Part shown: piece by piece, positions 1 through 8,257 of the stretch | How positions within the stretch are numbered: the first letter of the stretch is position 1 | Layout: every line of letters starts with the position of its first letter | Source of the DNA: Chryseobacterium sp. CH25 | GTDB taxonomy: Bacteria > Bacteroidota > Bacteroidia > Flavobacteriales > Weeksellaceae | NCBI RefSeq assembly: GCF_004119455.1 | Contig: NZ_NRQT01000006.1 | Span: forward strand, 1 to 64,000 | DNA: 64,000 nt | Direction of reading: 5' to 3' | Made by a program: the position numbers and the translations under genes | Notes under the pieces: model-generated | Seen by the model: the letters and a program-made list of their open reading frames with translations, nothing else | Databases searched by the model: none | What the model was told of the DNA's origin: nothing

Positions 1-111
1 ACGCTTTAGTTTTTCCTTACTTGGTTGTTATATTGTATGTCAATGATCTTTTCTTCTTTCGCTTTTTAACGAAGCAATCTTTCTGTCAGTGTCGCTCCGT
101 ATTTGCGAGTG
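1..111 (-). other. Probable leader of an rRNA operon lying off the left edge
   Basis: This stretch has no credible ORF and lies directly downstream of three tandem leftward promoters. Read on the minus strand it contains an ATTGACATA element followed by an AACAACCAAGTAAGG stretch, which resembles the conserved leader and spacer sequences next to 16S and 23S genes in Flavobacteriia. That resemblance is from memory and was not aligned. The rRNA itself would begin left of base 1. Promoters for another strongly expressed RNA, such as a tRNA operon, are the alternative. Confidence 0.5.
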
Positions 112-143
112 CAAAAGTAAAACTTTATTTCGTAATGACCAAA
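112..143 (-). promoter_or_regulatory. Leftward promoter A of a tandem trio
   Basis: On the minus strand a TACTTTTG -7 box (112-119) lies 20 bases from a TTTG -33 box (140-143). This matches the Bacteroidota sigma-A consensus TTTG-N19to21-TAnnTTTG. An A/T-rich tract upstream could act as an UP element. Confidence 0.7.
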
Positions 144-236
144 TGTTTTGAAAGAAAATTTTAAAGTTTTTTAAGTAACCTTAATTCTTCCTAAACCTCA
201 ATCCCTCTACTCCTGCGCTCCCTGTAATTGGGACTG

Positions 237-266
237 CAAAGATAGAAACTTTATTTTAACTCGCAA
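237..266 (-). promoter_or_regulatory. Leftward promoter B of a tandem trio
   Basis: On the minus strand a TATCTTTG -7 box (237-244) is preceded, 19 bases away, by a TTG -33 box (264-266). The GCAA/ACTTTATTT surroundings and the flanking AAGTTTTTTTTAAG-type tract are shared with promoter A, so the copies look duplicated. Confidence 0.75.
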
Positions 267-385
267 TCTTTTTTAATAAAAAATTTAAAAGTTTTTTTTA
301 AGTCTTTATCTTAGTAGATATTAATGTTTATGCTTATCTAAAAGCTCTTCTGCGCTTACTGAATCTCTTTTGTTTTTCAGTGGGG

Positions 386-416
386 CAAAGATAGAGACTT
401 CTTACATCCCTCGCAA
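386..416 (-). promoter_or_regulatory. Leftward promoter C of a tandem trio
   Basis: On the minus strand a TATCTTTG -7 box (386-393) is preceded, 20 bases away, by a TTG -33 box (414-416) inside the same CTTGCGAG context as promoter B. It is the most distal of the three leftward promoters. Confidence 0.75.
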
Positions 417-510
417 GTTTATTTAACATAAAATTCATTTTTGAGTAACGTTTTGCGCTTAACAGACTGAGAACATGAAAGAAAAATTTTAAATAAAAAG
501 CAAAAAAATA

Positions 511-532
511 CCCGGTTATCATTGAAACCGGG
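511..532 (-). terminator. Rho-independent terminator of the 558-2639 unit
   Basis: A perfect 7-bp stem (CCCGGTT at 511-517 with AACCGGG at 526-532) is followed on the minus strand by TATTTTTTTG. It lies just past the stop of the exported protein at 558 and separates that unit from the tandem promoters. Confidence 0.88.
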
Positions 533-557
533 CATTATCTGTTTATAGCATGTAATA

Positions 558-1238
558 CTATTGCTTATTTTCTTTATAAATGGCACTCAAAAACTCTGCA
601 TAAGACTTTTCTAAACCAACGACATCTCCAGATTTAAGGTTTAAACCTCCGACTCCTGAAGTATCCGGTTTAATTTTTAATGATGAAACCTGAAAATATA
701 AGTTTTCATCATTTGTCTTCGGTTGGACTTTCACTGTGGAACCTAAAAGTTTCTTTGTTGAGATGGTATACACTTCTCCAGGGGTAATTTTTAATTTAAA
801 AAAAGACCTTGGTTCTATAATATAGTCTTTCTTATTAATATTGATCTTCTGATCTTTTTCTGAGGAAGCAAATATATACATTACTCCTTCTTTAACTTTC
901 ATATTTTCCTTAGGTGTATAATATAATGCTATTTTATAATTAGAAGGATTGAAAGCCTGGGGTGAACCATCAATATTTTCAAAAGGTTTTATGACAAAAG
1001 TATTGGCTCCAATCTCTTTTGCTTTTTTGTATACTAATGAAAACACCATTGCATCATCTTTTGAGAACCCCTGAACTTCTGCTTCTCCTAAATAGATAGC
1101 AGCAGTTTCTGCTTCATCTTTTTTATAGAGAAACTTATCTGAATTGTCATTGGTTTTCTCCACCTTACTCAAATAAACATTTTGTGCACTCCAAAGCTGG
1201 GTACATACCACAGAAAAGATGATGGCTATATTTTTCAT
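558..1238 (-). CDS. Exported protein of unknown function
   Basis: The 226-residue product starts with a signal peptide of about 18 residues (basic start, hydrophobic run, cleavage near WSAQ), so it is probably periplasmic or surface-exposed. I do not recognise a family. The centre (about 40-105) looks like a compact alpha/beta domain with the phrase KEIGANTFVIKPF, and the rest is Lys-rich and probably beta-rich. There is no lipobox and no sorting tail. The gene follows rfbD with only a few bases between them, is last in the leftward unit, and is closed by the hairpin at 511-532. The shared transcript with rfbD and a thioesterase does not define a role. Confidence 0.75.
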   Translation of the reverse strand: MKNIAIIFSVVCTQLWSAQNVYLSKVEKTNDNSDKFLYKKDEAETAAIYLGEAEVQGFSKDDAMVFSLVYKKAKEIGANTFVIKPFENIDGSPQAFNPSNYKIALYYTPKENMKVKEGVMYIFASSEKDQKININKKDYIIEPRSFFKLKITPGEVYTISTKKLLGSTVKVQPKTNDENLYFQVSSLKIKPDTSGVGGLNLKSGDVVGLEKSYAEFLSAIYKENKQ

Positions 1239-1242
1239 AATA

Positions 1243-2106
1243 TTATTGTTGTGTTAGGATATCCACACATTCTTCAAGACTGTTTTCCCAGTGTTTGGGT
1301 TCAATTTTATAGATCTCTTCTATTTTATCCAGAGACATTGTACTTCTTACAGGTCTTTTAGCAGGGGTTGGATACTGCTCGGTTGTTAATTCATTTAATT
1401 GTATTGAAGATTTTGAAAATTCAGCAATTTTCTTAGCGAAATCGAACCAAGTGGTTTCCGGATAGTTTGAAAAATGGAAAATTCCATAGGTTTTATTTGG
1501 ACTTCCAATGATATCCATGATAGCAGCAGCAAGATCATTAGCATTGGTAGGCTGTCCAAACTGATCGGCAACGATTCCCAACTCTGTTTTCTGTGAAAAA
1601 AGATTCAACATGGTCTTCACAAAGTTTTTATTAAATTCGGAATATAACCATGAAGTTCTCAGGATAATAGTTTTAGGATTCAGCTCCAGTGCCAGTTCTT
1701 CTCCTTTTCTCTTCGATTCTCCATATACTCCAATTGGATTGGTAAAATCATCTTCTGAATAAGGAAGGTTGGTATCTCCATCAAAAACATAATCTGTAGA
1801 GACATGAATAAGGATAGTTTTATATTCTATACAAGCCTGAGCCAGGTTACCTACTCCATCTGCATTTACAGCAAAAGCCTTTTCTTTTTCTTTCTCCGCT
1901 AAATCTACAGCTGTATATGCAGAAGCATTAATACAGTAATCCGGTTTATTATCATAGAAAAAGTCATTAACCTGTTCTTCATTGGTAACATCCAAGGTTG
2001 TGGAGTCTGTAAAAAGAAACTCATACTGATTTTCAAAATCGGGAGCAATTTTTCTGATACAGTTTCCTAACTGGCCGTTGCTGCCTATTACTGCTATTTT
2101 TTTCAT
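1243..2106 (-). CDS. rfbD: dTDP-4-dehydrorhamnose reductase
   Basis: The 287-residue protein belongs to the RmlD family of extended short-chain dehydrogenases. This family reduces dTDP-4-keto-L-rhamnose to dTDP-L-rhamnose with NAD(P)H, the last step of the rhamnose donor pathway for surface polysaccharide. A Rossmann glycine motif GSNGQLGN lies at residues 8-15, a characteristic STDYVFDG at 103-110, and the catalytic YxxxK pair at Tyr128 and Lys132. Length is normal for the family. The other rhamnose genes (rfbA, B, C) are not in the window. It lies between a thioesterase gene and an exported protein in a leftward unit. Polysaccharide genes follow a few kilobases away but on a separate transcript. 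Confidence 0.93.
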   Translation of the reverse strand: MKKIAVIGSNGQLGNCIRKIAPDFENQYEFLFTDSTTLDVTNEEQVNDFFYDNKPDYCINASAYTAVDLAEKEKEKAFAVNADGVGNLAQACIEYKTILIHVSTDYVFDGDTNLPYSEDDFTNPIGVYGESKRKGEELALELNPKTIILRTSWLYSEFNKNFVKTMLNLFSQKTELGIVADQFGQPTNANDLAAAIMDIIGSPNKTYGIFHFSNYPETTWFDFAKKIAEFSKSSIQLNELTTEQYPTPAKRPVRSTMSLDKIEEIYKIEPKHWENSLEECVDILTQQ

Positions 2107-2153
2107 ATATTATTAATTTTAAACTATCAAAAAGTTCTCAATAGGAATATCTA

Positions 2154-2639
2154 TTAAGAGTTTTTTGCATTTTGGGATCTTAAAAATTTAACTCTTGACT
2201 GGAAATCCTTTTGTGCCAGATCTACATAAAACTTATTGAATGTCTCTTTTATCTCTTCAGGGTGTACTTCTGATTTTCTTGTTTTCATATTGAAATAAAT
2301 AACAGTAACCCAAAGTACAGCATGAACTGTTTTTTCATCTAAGCTTTTCATCAGGATTTCAACTTTAGCTGTTCTGTCCTGTACATCAATCGTTTTACTA
2401 CTGATGACCACCTGAGTATTGTACCTCACTTCCTTCATATAAGCTATTTCATTCTGGATGGCAATCCAGGTACAGCCTGTCTGTTTGGTATATTCTTCAT
2501 AGGTAAAACCGTAAAATGTCTCTACATGATCTTCTCTGGCATTGAACATGTAATCAAGATATTTTACATTATTCAAATGACCGATAGGATCACAATCACT
2601 AAACCTAACTTTTACTATAGTTGATACTTCTTTTTCCAT
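2154..2639 (-). CDS. Acyl-CoA thioesterase, hotdog (4HBT) family
   Basis: The 161-residue product is a single hotdog-fold thioesterase. The N-terminal signature VRFSDCDPIGHLNN (residues 11-24) carries the conserved Asp17 expected to act in acyl-CoA hydrolysis in YbgC/FadM-like enzymes. The substrate cannot be read from sequence. It is cytosolic, with no signal peptide. It starts the leftward group with rfbD and the exported protein, and lies just after the ompH terminator hairpin. A second hotdog thioesterase, in the pigment locus at 45108, is a different subfamily member. Confidence 0.85.
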   Translation of the reverse strand: MEKEVSTIVKVRFSDCDPIGHLNNVKYLDYMFNAREDHVETFYGFTYEEYTKQTGCTWIAIQNEIAYMKEVRYNTQVVISSKTIDVQDRTAKVEILMKSLDEKTVHAVLWVTVIYFNMKTRKSEVHPEEIKETFNKFYVDLAQKDFQSRVKFLRSQNAKNS

Positions 2640-2651
2640 TCCGCAAAATAA

Positions 2652-2680
2652 ACAAACCGCCTCTTTTGAAGGCGGTTTGT
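2652..2680 (-). terminator. Terminator after the second OmpH-like gene
   Basis: A 10-bp stem (ACAAACCGCC with GGCGGTTTGT) around a 9-base loop is followed on the minus strand by an interrupted T tract (TTTATTTTG). It lies between the ompH-like stop at 2709 and the thioesterase start at 2639. Confidence 0.75.
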
Positions 2681-2708
2681 CTTATAAATCTTTGTTAATT
2701 TGCTGAAA

Positions 2709-3212
2709 TTATTGAATCCCTAATTCTTTCTTTACAGCTGCAGTAGCATCAGCACCTGCTTTGTAAAGGAATGCAGGTGAATTTGCATCCATTACATACT
2801 CGTATCCGTTAGCTTTAGCAACTTTATCAACAGCATCGTTCAATTTTTTCTCAATTGGTCCGAAAGCTACTTCTTGCTTAGACTGAAGATCTTTTTGAGC
2901 TTTGTCCTGCATTTGAGCTATTTCTTCCTGGATTTTTTGTAATTCAGCTTCTCTAGCTTTGTTTTCGTCTGCAGATTTCTTAGGAGCTTCTTCGCTATAT
3001 TGCTTTAGTTTAGCTTGCCCTGCATCATATTTCTTCTTGATCTCAGCTTGTTTAGTATCGTAGAATGTTTTAAGGTCAGCATCTGCTTTTTTCTTTTCAG
3101 GCATTGCATTAAGAACTCCCAATACATCTAAAGTAGCCATTTTTTGAGCTTTTGCCATACCTACAGAAACAACCATCATTACTGCTGCAAATAATACACT
3201 TAATTTTTTCAT
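2709..3212 (-). CDS. OmpH/Skp-family periplasmic chaperone (second copy)
   Basis: The 167-residue protein has a signal peptide (about 1-22, cleaved near AKAQ), a short beta segment (KMATLDVLGVLNAMPE) and a long charged coiled coil (about 40-125), then a C-terminal strand segment. This is the Skp layout, in which trimers hold unfolded outer-membrane proteins in the periplasm for BamA. It lies directly downstream of a paralogous Skp gene and bamA. Its own -7 box at 3249-3256 suggests separate expression in addition to read-through. The hairpin at 2652-2680 ends the transcript. Confidence 0.88.
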   Translation of the reverse strand: MKKLSVLFAAVMMVVSVGMAKAQKMATLDVLGVLNAMPEKKKADADLKTFYDTKQAEIKKKYDAGQAKLKQYSEEAPKKSADENKAREAELQKIQEEIAQMQDKAQKDLQSKQEVAFGPIEKKLNDAVDKVAKANGYEYVMDANSPAFLYKAGADATAAVKKELGIQ

Positions 3213-3248
3213 AATTGGTAAATAAATAATTTAATTTGTTTTAGATTT

Positions 3249-3256
3249 CAAATTTA
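3249..3256 (-). promoter_or_regulatory. -7 box for the second OmpH-like gene
   Basis: TAAATTTG on the minus strand matches TAnnTTTG and lies 37 bases ahead of the ATG at 3212. No clear -33 element was found. Confidence 0.45.
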
Positions 3257-3277
3257 CGTAAAAGTTAACTTATAATT

Positions 3278-3829
3278 TTATTTTTTACTTTTACTTGTAG
3301 TTTTCTCTTTTTTGTCTCCTTTCAGTAAAAGGGCCAATACTTTTTCTGTATAATCGTATTTTCCCTGAAGAAATAAAACACTAATGTTATTGCTTTTATC
3401 AAGAACTATGCCCAATCCATTTTTCTCGGACATTGTTTTGATAGCTCCCCAGATCTGATCCTGGAATGGTAAAACAAGATTTGTTCTCAATTTTGTTATT
3501 TCACCATTGGCTCCGAAACGTAAGCTGGTAGTGGTTTTGATGTTCTTATCAAGATCTACAACTTCTTTTTCTCTCAATTTCAGCTGGTCACCTATCAATA
3601 ACACTTTTTCACTTTCAAAGGCCGATTTTTTTCTTTCATATTCTGACTGCAAATTCTGAAGTTCAGACTGCCAGGTATCAATCTGAGAGTTTAATCTCGC
3701 TTCGGCTTCTTTATACTGAGGTAATTTATTTAAAATTTCATTAGTATCTACCACTCCAATTTTCTGAGCATTTCCAAACCCAAAAATTAAGAGTAATACA
3801 AAAGTGATGGTTATTTTAAAGTTCTTCAT
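3278..3829 (-). CDS. OmpH/Skp-family periplasmic chaperone (first copy)
   Basis: I place the start at the ATG of MKNFKITITF (3829). The longer reading from 3874 would run into bamA and put 15 unrelated residues ahead of an obvious signal peptide (hydrophobic VLLLIFGFG, cleavage after GNAQ). The resulting 183-residue protein has the Skp pattern: a strand segment KIGVVDTNEILNKLPQYKEA, a long heptad-rich coiled coil (about 45-115), a C-terminal strand region and a Lys-rich tail. It follows bamA by only eight bases, so it is co-transcribed with it. The partner copy downstream differs in tail and coil sequence. Confidence 0.88.
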   Translation of the reverse strand: MKNFKITITFVLLLIFGFGNAQKIGVVDTNEILNKLPQYKEAEARLNSQIDTWQSELQNLQSEYERKKSAFESEKVLLIGDQLKLREKEVVDLDKNIKTTTSLRFGANGEITKLRTNLVLPFQDQIWGAIKTMSEKNGLGIVLDKSNNISVLFLQGKYDYTEKVLALLLKGDKKEKTTSKSKK

Positions 3830-3837
3830 ATGTGTAA

Positions 3838-6372
3838 TTATAATGATTGGTTCATCAAGAAGTGGTTTCTCCATCCTGAAGGAGTTCCCGACATTGTCTT
3901 ATCGAATCCATAAGCAAAGTCAAACCCGATCAATCCGAACGCTCCCATGTAAACTCTAACCCCTACTCCTACTGATCTTTTCAGCTGGAATGGATTATAA
4001 TTACCCCATGAGTTCCAAACGTTACCTCCTTCAGCAAATGTTAATGCATAAATTTTAGCTGTTTGGTTCATTGAAATCGGATATCTTAATTCTAAAGTAA
4101 ATCTATTATAGATTGTACCTCCTCCTCTTTGAGTAATATCTTCAGCTTCTCCACCATAAGTACTTGCGTTTTCATATCCTCTTAAAGGAATCAATTCTCT
4201 ACCGTCATATCTACCTCCGAATAATCCGGTACCCCCTACATAGAATCTTTCAAATGGCGGTGCTCCAAGATTTTTGTTATATCCATCCATGAATCCCATT
4301 TCTGCAGAAGATCTCAATACAAGTTTTCCGGCAATTTCGTTATAAACATCTGCCTTAAACTTGATCTTGTAGAATTCCATCCACTTATACTTATCAACAG
4401 GCTTCATTGTATCGTAGTTTTTGTTACTGAACAATGAATATGGTGGTGTCAATTTAGCAGAAAGTTCAATATTTGAACCCATTGTTGGGAAGATAGGGTC
4501 TATCCCGGCAGAGTTTCTGCTTAGTCCTAAATTGATACTGAAGTTATTAGCCGTTCCGTAATATTCTGTAGCCTCTCCAAACTGGAATGGATAGTTGTTA
4601 AAGTCATACTTCTGAAACTGTACCCCTGTATATAGAGAGAAATAGTCATCCGGCCAGTTCAATAGTCTGTTTAAACCTACTGATGCCGAGAAGATATTTA
4701 ACTTCTGGGAACCACCAAGTCCGTCACTATATCTTACTCTTGAGTTGTTTAAACTCACAGAAAGGGCTGTTGGTTTTGTTCCGAATAACCAAGGTTCCAC
4801 GAATGATACTCCATAGTTCTGGAAGTACTGACCTGCCTGCACCTGAATGGAGAAAGTCTGCCCGTCTCCCTGTGGTACTGGTTTAAAGTCTTTGAACTTA
4901 AGGAAGTTTCTCAGTGAGAAGTTATTAAACGTTAATCCTAAAGTACCAATAAAACTGTTACCACCGTAACCTGCCTGTAACTGAACCTGAGAAGATCCTT
5001 TTTCTACAAGTTTCCAGTTGATATCTACAGTATTATCTACCTGATTAGGCTGAATATCCTGTCCGATCTGTTGTGGATCGAAGAATGACATCCCTGCCAA
5101 ATCAAAATAGGTTCTCTTGATTTCTGTCTTTTTGAATAATTCTCCTGGTTTTGTTCTTAACGCTCTAAGGATTACGTGGTCATGGGTTGTTGTATTTCCC
5201 TGCCATGTTACTTTATTCCAGGTAGCCTGTTCTCCTTCGTTAATTCTGATCTCTAAGTTTACGGCATCACCGTTCACAGATTTTTCAACCGGTGTAACAT
5301 TAGAGAAAAGGTATCCGTTATTCATATAAACGGATTTGATATCAGAGTCATCTTCTTTACCACCGTCTTCACCAACTTTTTTGTTGAATCCTACTGCATC
5401 ATAGATGTCTCCTTTCTTATATCCTAATAATCTCTGTAAATACTCTGTAGCATAAACTGTATTCCCAGTGAACGTAATATCACCGATATAATACTTTTTA
5501 CCTTCGTTAAGCTTTACGTTGATTTCGTAGTTGTTATTTTTATTTCTCCATACAGAGTCTGAAACGACTTTTGCGTCTCTGTATCCCAGGGAGTTATAAT
5601 AATTAATCAGGTTCTGTTTGTCTTCCTGATATTTATCTTCAATGAATTTTGAAGATTTCAGAATACCTCCAATACCGAAACGTTTCTGTTTGGTTTCTTT
5701 AAAGGCTTTGTTTCTAAGTTTTCTATCGCTTACACTTGGGTTTCCTTCAAACTCAATATGGTCAATCTTAACTCTTTTACCTTTTTCTACATTAATCGTC
5801 CAATCTACCAAAGCAGGATCACCAGCATTTACTTTATCTTCGATTGTAATTTTAGCATCAGCAAAACCTTTTTTGATATAATCTTTAGGAATGCTTGTCT
5901 TAAGACTTGACACCAGGTTTTGGGTAATCTTTGTACCAGGCTTCAGGTTGTTGTCTTTAGCCAGTTTTTCACTTTTTGATTTCCCAATTCCTTTACCCTT
6001 AAACTTCACTTCTCCCAGTTCCTTAAGGTCCTGAAGATAGAATTTAAGAACTACAGTCTGTCCTTCAATACTTTGAACGTATACTTCCACTTCAGAGAAA
6101 GATTGGGTATCCCAAAGCTTTTTAACAGCATTACTGATTTTCTGTCCCGGAATATCTACGCTTTCTCCTTTGGATAAGCCAGTAAATCTAAGGATCTGAG
6201 CTGGTGTATATTTTTTTACCCCATCTACAACAATGTCTTTAAGCGTATAAGTACCTACCTCATTGTCTGCATGTACAGCATTGTTTACTTTTGTGCTGTC
6301 TTGTGGAGTTACTTGTCCATAAAAATGTGCAGACGCAGCAAACATAATGATGGGTAATAGTCTAAACTTCAT
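3838..6372 (-). CDS. bamA: Outer membrane protein assembly factor BamA
   Basis: The 844-residue protein is the Omp85-family core of the machine that folds beta-barrels into the outer membrane. A signal peptide (about 1-19, ending FYGQ) is followed by POTRA domains to about residue 450, with repeated patterns such as KIDHIEFEGN and YIGDITFTGN. A C-terminal barrel of the surface-antigen type has the characteristic loop GGTGLFGGRYDGREL and a terminal strand region. Length fits Bacteroidota BamA. It lies between uppS and two Skp-like chaperone genes, the usual flavobacterial arrangement, all in one leftward operon. Confidence 0.96.
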   Translation of the reverse strand: MKFRLLPIIMFAASAHFYGQVTPQDSTKVNNAVHADNEVGTYTLKDIVVDGVKKYTPAQILRFTGLSKGESVDIPGQKISNAVKKLWDTQSFSEVEVYVQSIEGQTVVLKFYLQDLKELGEVKFKGKGIGKSKSEKLAKDNNLKPGTKITQNLVSSLKTSIPKDYIKKGFADAKITIEDKVNAGDPALVDWTINVEKGKRVKIDHIEFEGNPSVSDRKLRNKAFKETKQKRFGIGGILKSSKFIEDKYQEDKQNLINYYNSLGYRDAKVVSDSVWRNKNNNYEINVKLNEGKKYYIGDITFTGNTVYATEYLQRLLGYKKGDIYDAVGFNKKVGEDGGKEDDSDIKSVYMNNGYLFSNVTPVEKSVNGDAVNLEIRINEGEQATWNKVTWQGNTTTHDHVILRALRTKPGELFKKTEIKRTYFDLAGMSFFDPQQIGQDIQPNQVDNTVDINWKLVEKGSSQVQLQAGYGGNSFIGTLGLTFNNFSLRNFLKFKDFKPVPQGDGQTFSIQVQAGQYFQNYGVSFVEPWLFGTKPTALSVSLNNSRVRYSDGLGGSQKLNIFSASVGLNRLLNWPDDYFSLYTGVQFQKYDFNNYPFQFGEATEYYGTANNFSINLGLSRNSAGIDPIFPTMGSNIELSAKLTPPYSLFSNKNYDTMKPVDKYKWMEFYKIKFKADVYNEIAGKLVLRSSAEMGFMDGYNKNLGAPPFERFYVGGTGLFGGRYDGRELIPLRGYENASTYGGEAEDITQRGGGTIYNRFTLELRYPISMNQTAKIYALTFAEGGNVWNSWGNYNPFQLKRSVGVGVRVYMGAFGLIGFDFAYGFDKTMSGTPSGWRNHFLMNQSL

Positions 6373-6399
6373 TTTATCGAGTCTTTCTTTTCTTTAAAT

Positions 6400-7149
6400 T
6401 TATTGGCCTTGTATCTGATCTCCGGTTAATCCGTATCTTCTTTCTTTGTTTTGATAATCCACAATACATTGGAAGAAAATATCTTTGGTAAAATCCGGCC
6501 ATAGAACGTTTAAAAACTGTAATTCAGCATAAGCAATCTGCCAAAGAAGGAAATTACTTATTCTTATTTCTCCGCTGGTTCTTATCAACAGATCTACAGG
6601 AGGAAAATCTTTAGTATAGAGATAGTTTTCGAATAGTTTTTCATCTATATTCTCTACTTCTACCTTTCCTTCTTTTACATCTGAGCTGATATTTTTAACG
6701 GCTTCCAGTATTTCATTTTGTGAGCCATAGCTTATCGCCAGTACAAGGTTTCCTTTTGTGTTTTCTTTTGTAAGTTCTACCACACGCTGTAGCTGCTCTC
6801 TTACTAAAGTAGGCAGTTTTTCAAGATTCCCTATCACATGCATTCTCAACCCTTTACTGAAGATTTCCTCTGCTTCTAGCAGTAAGGTTTCCACAAGTAA
6901 ATTCATGAGGGTATTCACTTCTTCAGTAGGACGGCTCCAATTTTCTGAAGAAAATGTGTACAGTGTTAAATAAGGGATATTGATCTCATTACATGCATTA
7001 ATAGCATTTCTTACAGCATTAATGGCATTTTTGTGACCGAAGGTTCTTTCTTCGCCACGAGATTTAGCCCATCTCCCATTACCATCCATAATGATGGCTA
7101 CGTGTTTTGGTAAATTCTCAGAATTTATTTTATCTTTAATCAACGACAT
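6400..7149 (-). CDS. uppS: Isoprenyl transferase (undecaprenyl diphosphate synthase)
   Basis: The 249-residue cis-prenyltransferase adds isopentenyl units to farnesyl diphosphate to make the C55 carrier lipid for peptidoglycan and surface polysaccharides. The signature MDGNGRWAK places catalytic Asp22 in the pyrophosphate-binding loop. The later motifs RTSGEIRISNFLLWQ and YAELQFLNVLWPDF form the isopentenyl diphosphate site. It is cytosolic and of normal length. It lies between a DUF6089-like protein and bamA, five bases after the former. The exopolysaccharide genes further right use the same carrier lipid. Confidence 0.97.
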   Translation of the reverse strand: MSLIKDKINSENLPKHVAIIMDGNGRWAKSRGEERTFGHKNAINAVRNAINACNEINIPYLTLYTFSSENWSRPTEEVNTLMNLLVETLLLEAEEIFSKGLRMHVIGNLEKLPTLVREQLQRVVELTKENTKGNLVLAISYGSQNEILEAVKNISSDVKEGKVEVENIDEKLFENYLYTKDFPPVDLLIRTSGEIRISNFLLWQIAYAELQFLNVLWPDFTKDIFFQCIVDYQNKERRYGLTGDQIQGQ

Positions 7150-7154
7150 ATTAA

Positions 7155-8045
7155 TTAATCACAATAACATGGAGGTCTTCCGAACGAAAACGTTAATCCT
7201 AAGCTGAATGTATTCAACCAGTCTTTGGATCTCTCATCTCCAATATTTCTCTTTTTAATAAACTCTTCTTCTCTTTCCTTTGCAACAGCATAATAACTTC
7301 CGGACTGTAATAAAGAGCCTCCTGTAGCCGGATCAAGGATATCGGCATTAAAGGAGCTTTTCACATCCTCAGGAAGAATTTTACTATGATCAAGCTGATC
7401 GGTCAGAGTATATCTAAATGTTGCTTCTGCAAATATAGCCCAAGTATGGTTAAATTTATACTTTAAACCTACCCCAAAAGGGATATGCATCGTAACTTTT
7501 TTTCCTAATGAATATTCTGTAGTTGTTTTATAGTCCATTTCATTAATCGGAGCCATTGCCACCCCATCCGGATCTCTTCTGAAATCATGGGAAAGATTGG
7601 CTTTAGGAGCTTCAAACATCAAGGCTCCAATACCTCCGAAAATATATGGGCTTACCATACTTATCTGTTCATTATTAATTGGGAAAAAATTATATTCAAA
7701 CATTAAACTTGCTTCATATACGTTGTTTTTCCCGTATGCATTTCTATTTCTTCTATATTCTTCTTTTGCAGCTTTATCGCTAAACTGAATCTGGTTATAT
7801 CCTAAATCCAATCTGACAGTTTGGTGAGGGTTAAAATTAAATCTGTATAAAATACCACCATAAAACGGGATCCCCCAATCCGACATTCTATTTAAATCCA
7901 ACGGCTTTTGTAAAATATAACTTGTGCTCCCTACATCACCCACTAGGTTACTCATACCTAGACGAACCCCCAATTCGTTTCTTTGTGCTTTAACACTTAC
8001 CACTCCAAGGAAGGCAAGGAAGCTAAACAATAATTTTTTATTCAT
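7155..8045 (-). CDS. DUF6089-like outer-membrane beta-barrel protein
   Basis: I choose the ATG at 8045. A longer frame from 8090 would overlap the -7 box at 8088-8095 and add residues before a clear signal peptide (MNKKLLFSFLAFLGVVSVKAQ). The mature protein, about 276 residues, begins RNELGVRLGMSNLVGDVG and has alternating amphipathic strands ending in FSLGLTFSFGRPPCYCD, so it is probably a small outer-membrane barrel. Proteins of this kind are usual upstream of uppS and bamA in Flavobacteriia. Function is not established. It is the first gene of the uppS-bamA-skp operon. The C-terminal CYC pair is unusual. Confidence 0.8.
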   Translation of the reverse strand: MNKKLLFSFLAFLGVVSVKAQRNELGVRLGMSNLVGDVGSTSYILQKPLDLNRMSDWGIPFYGGILYRFNFNPHQTVRLDLGYNQIQFSDKAAKEEYRRNRNAYGKNNVYEASLMFEYNFFPINNEQISMVSPYIFGGIGALMFEAPKANLSHDFRRDPDGVAMAPINEMDYKTTTEYSLGKKVTMHIPFGVGLKYKFNHTWAIFAEATFRYTLTDQLDHSKILPEDVKSSFNADILDPATGGSLLQSGSYYAVAKEREEEFIKKRNIGDERSKDWLNTFSLGLTFSFGRPPCYCD

Positions 8046-8087
8046 AAAAGAATATGGATTTATGGTTATTTTAAAATTTAATTTTTG

Positions 8088-8095
8088 CAAATATA
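8088..8095 (-). promoter_or_regulatory. -7 box of the DUF6089-uppS-bamA-skp operon
   Basis: TATATTTG on the minus strand matches TAnnTTTG and lies 42 bases ahead of the chosen ATG at 8045. The -33 region is A/T-rich without a clear TTG. Confidence 0.6.
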
Positions 8096-8229
8096 AAACA
8101 TTTTTATATTAATGATAATCTTAATGTTTAGTTAAAAATAAACAAAAAAACATAATTTGTTATAAAGTAAACGGCAAAGTGGCAAAAATATTCTTTTTCC
8201 ATAGAATGAAAATACATGGAGTATGAAAA

Positions 8230-8250
8230 AACCCCCATTAAGTGAGGGTT
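8230..8250 (-). terminator. Terminator of the polysaccharide export operon
   Basis: An AACCC(C)CA/TGAGGGTT stem with a five-base loop is followed on the minus strand by TTTTTTCATAC. It lies just past the Wzc-like kinase stop at 8258. Confidence 0.8.
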
Positions 8251-8257
8251 TAAGGCT

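Noticed and set aside
334..522. 62-codon minus-strand ORF in the tandem promoter region
   Set aside because: It overlaps the promoter C -7/-33 boxes and the terminator hairpin, has biased low-complexity content and no family resemblance.
3830..3874. Longer N-terminus for the first Skp-like protein
   Set aside because: It would overlap the end of bamA and precede an evident signal peptide, so the internal ATG at 3829 is preferred.
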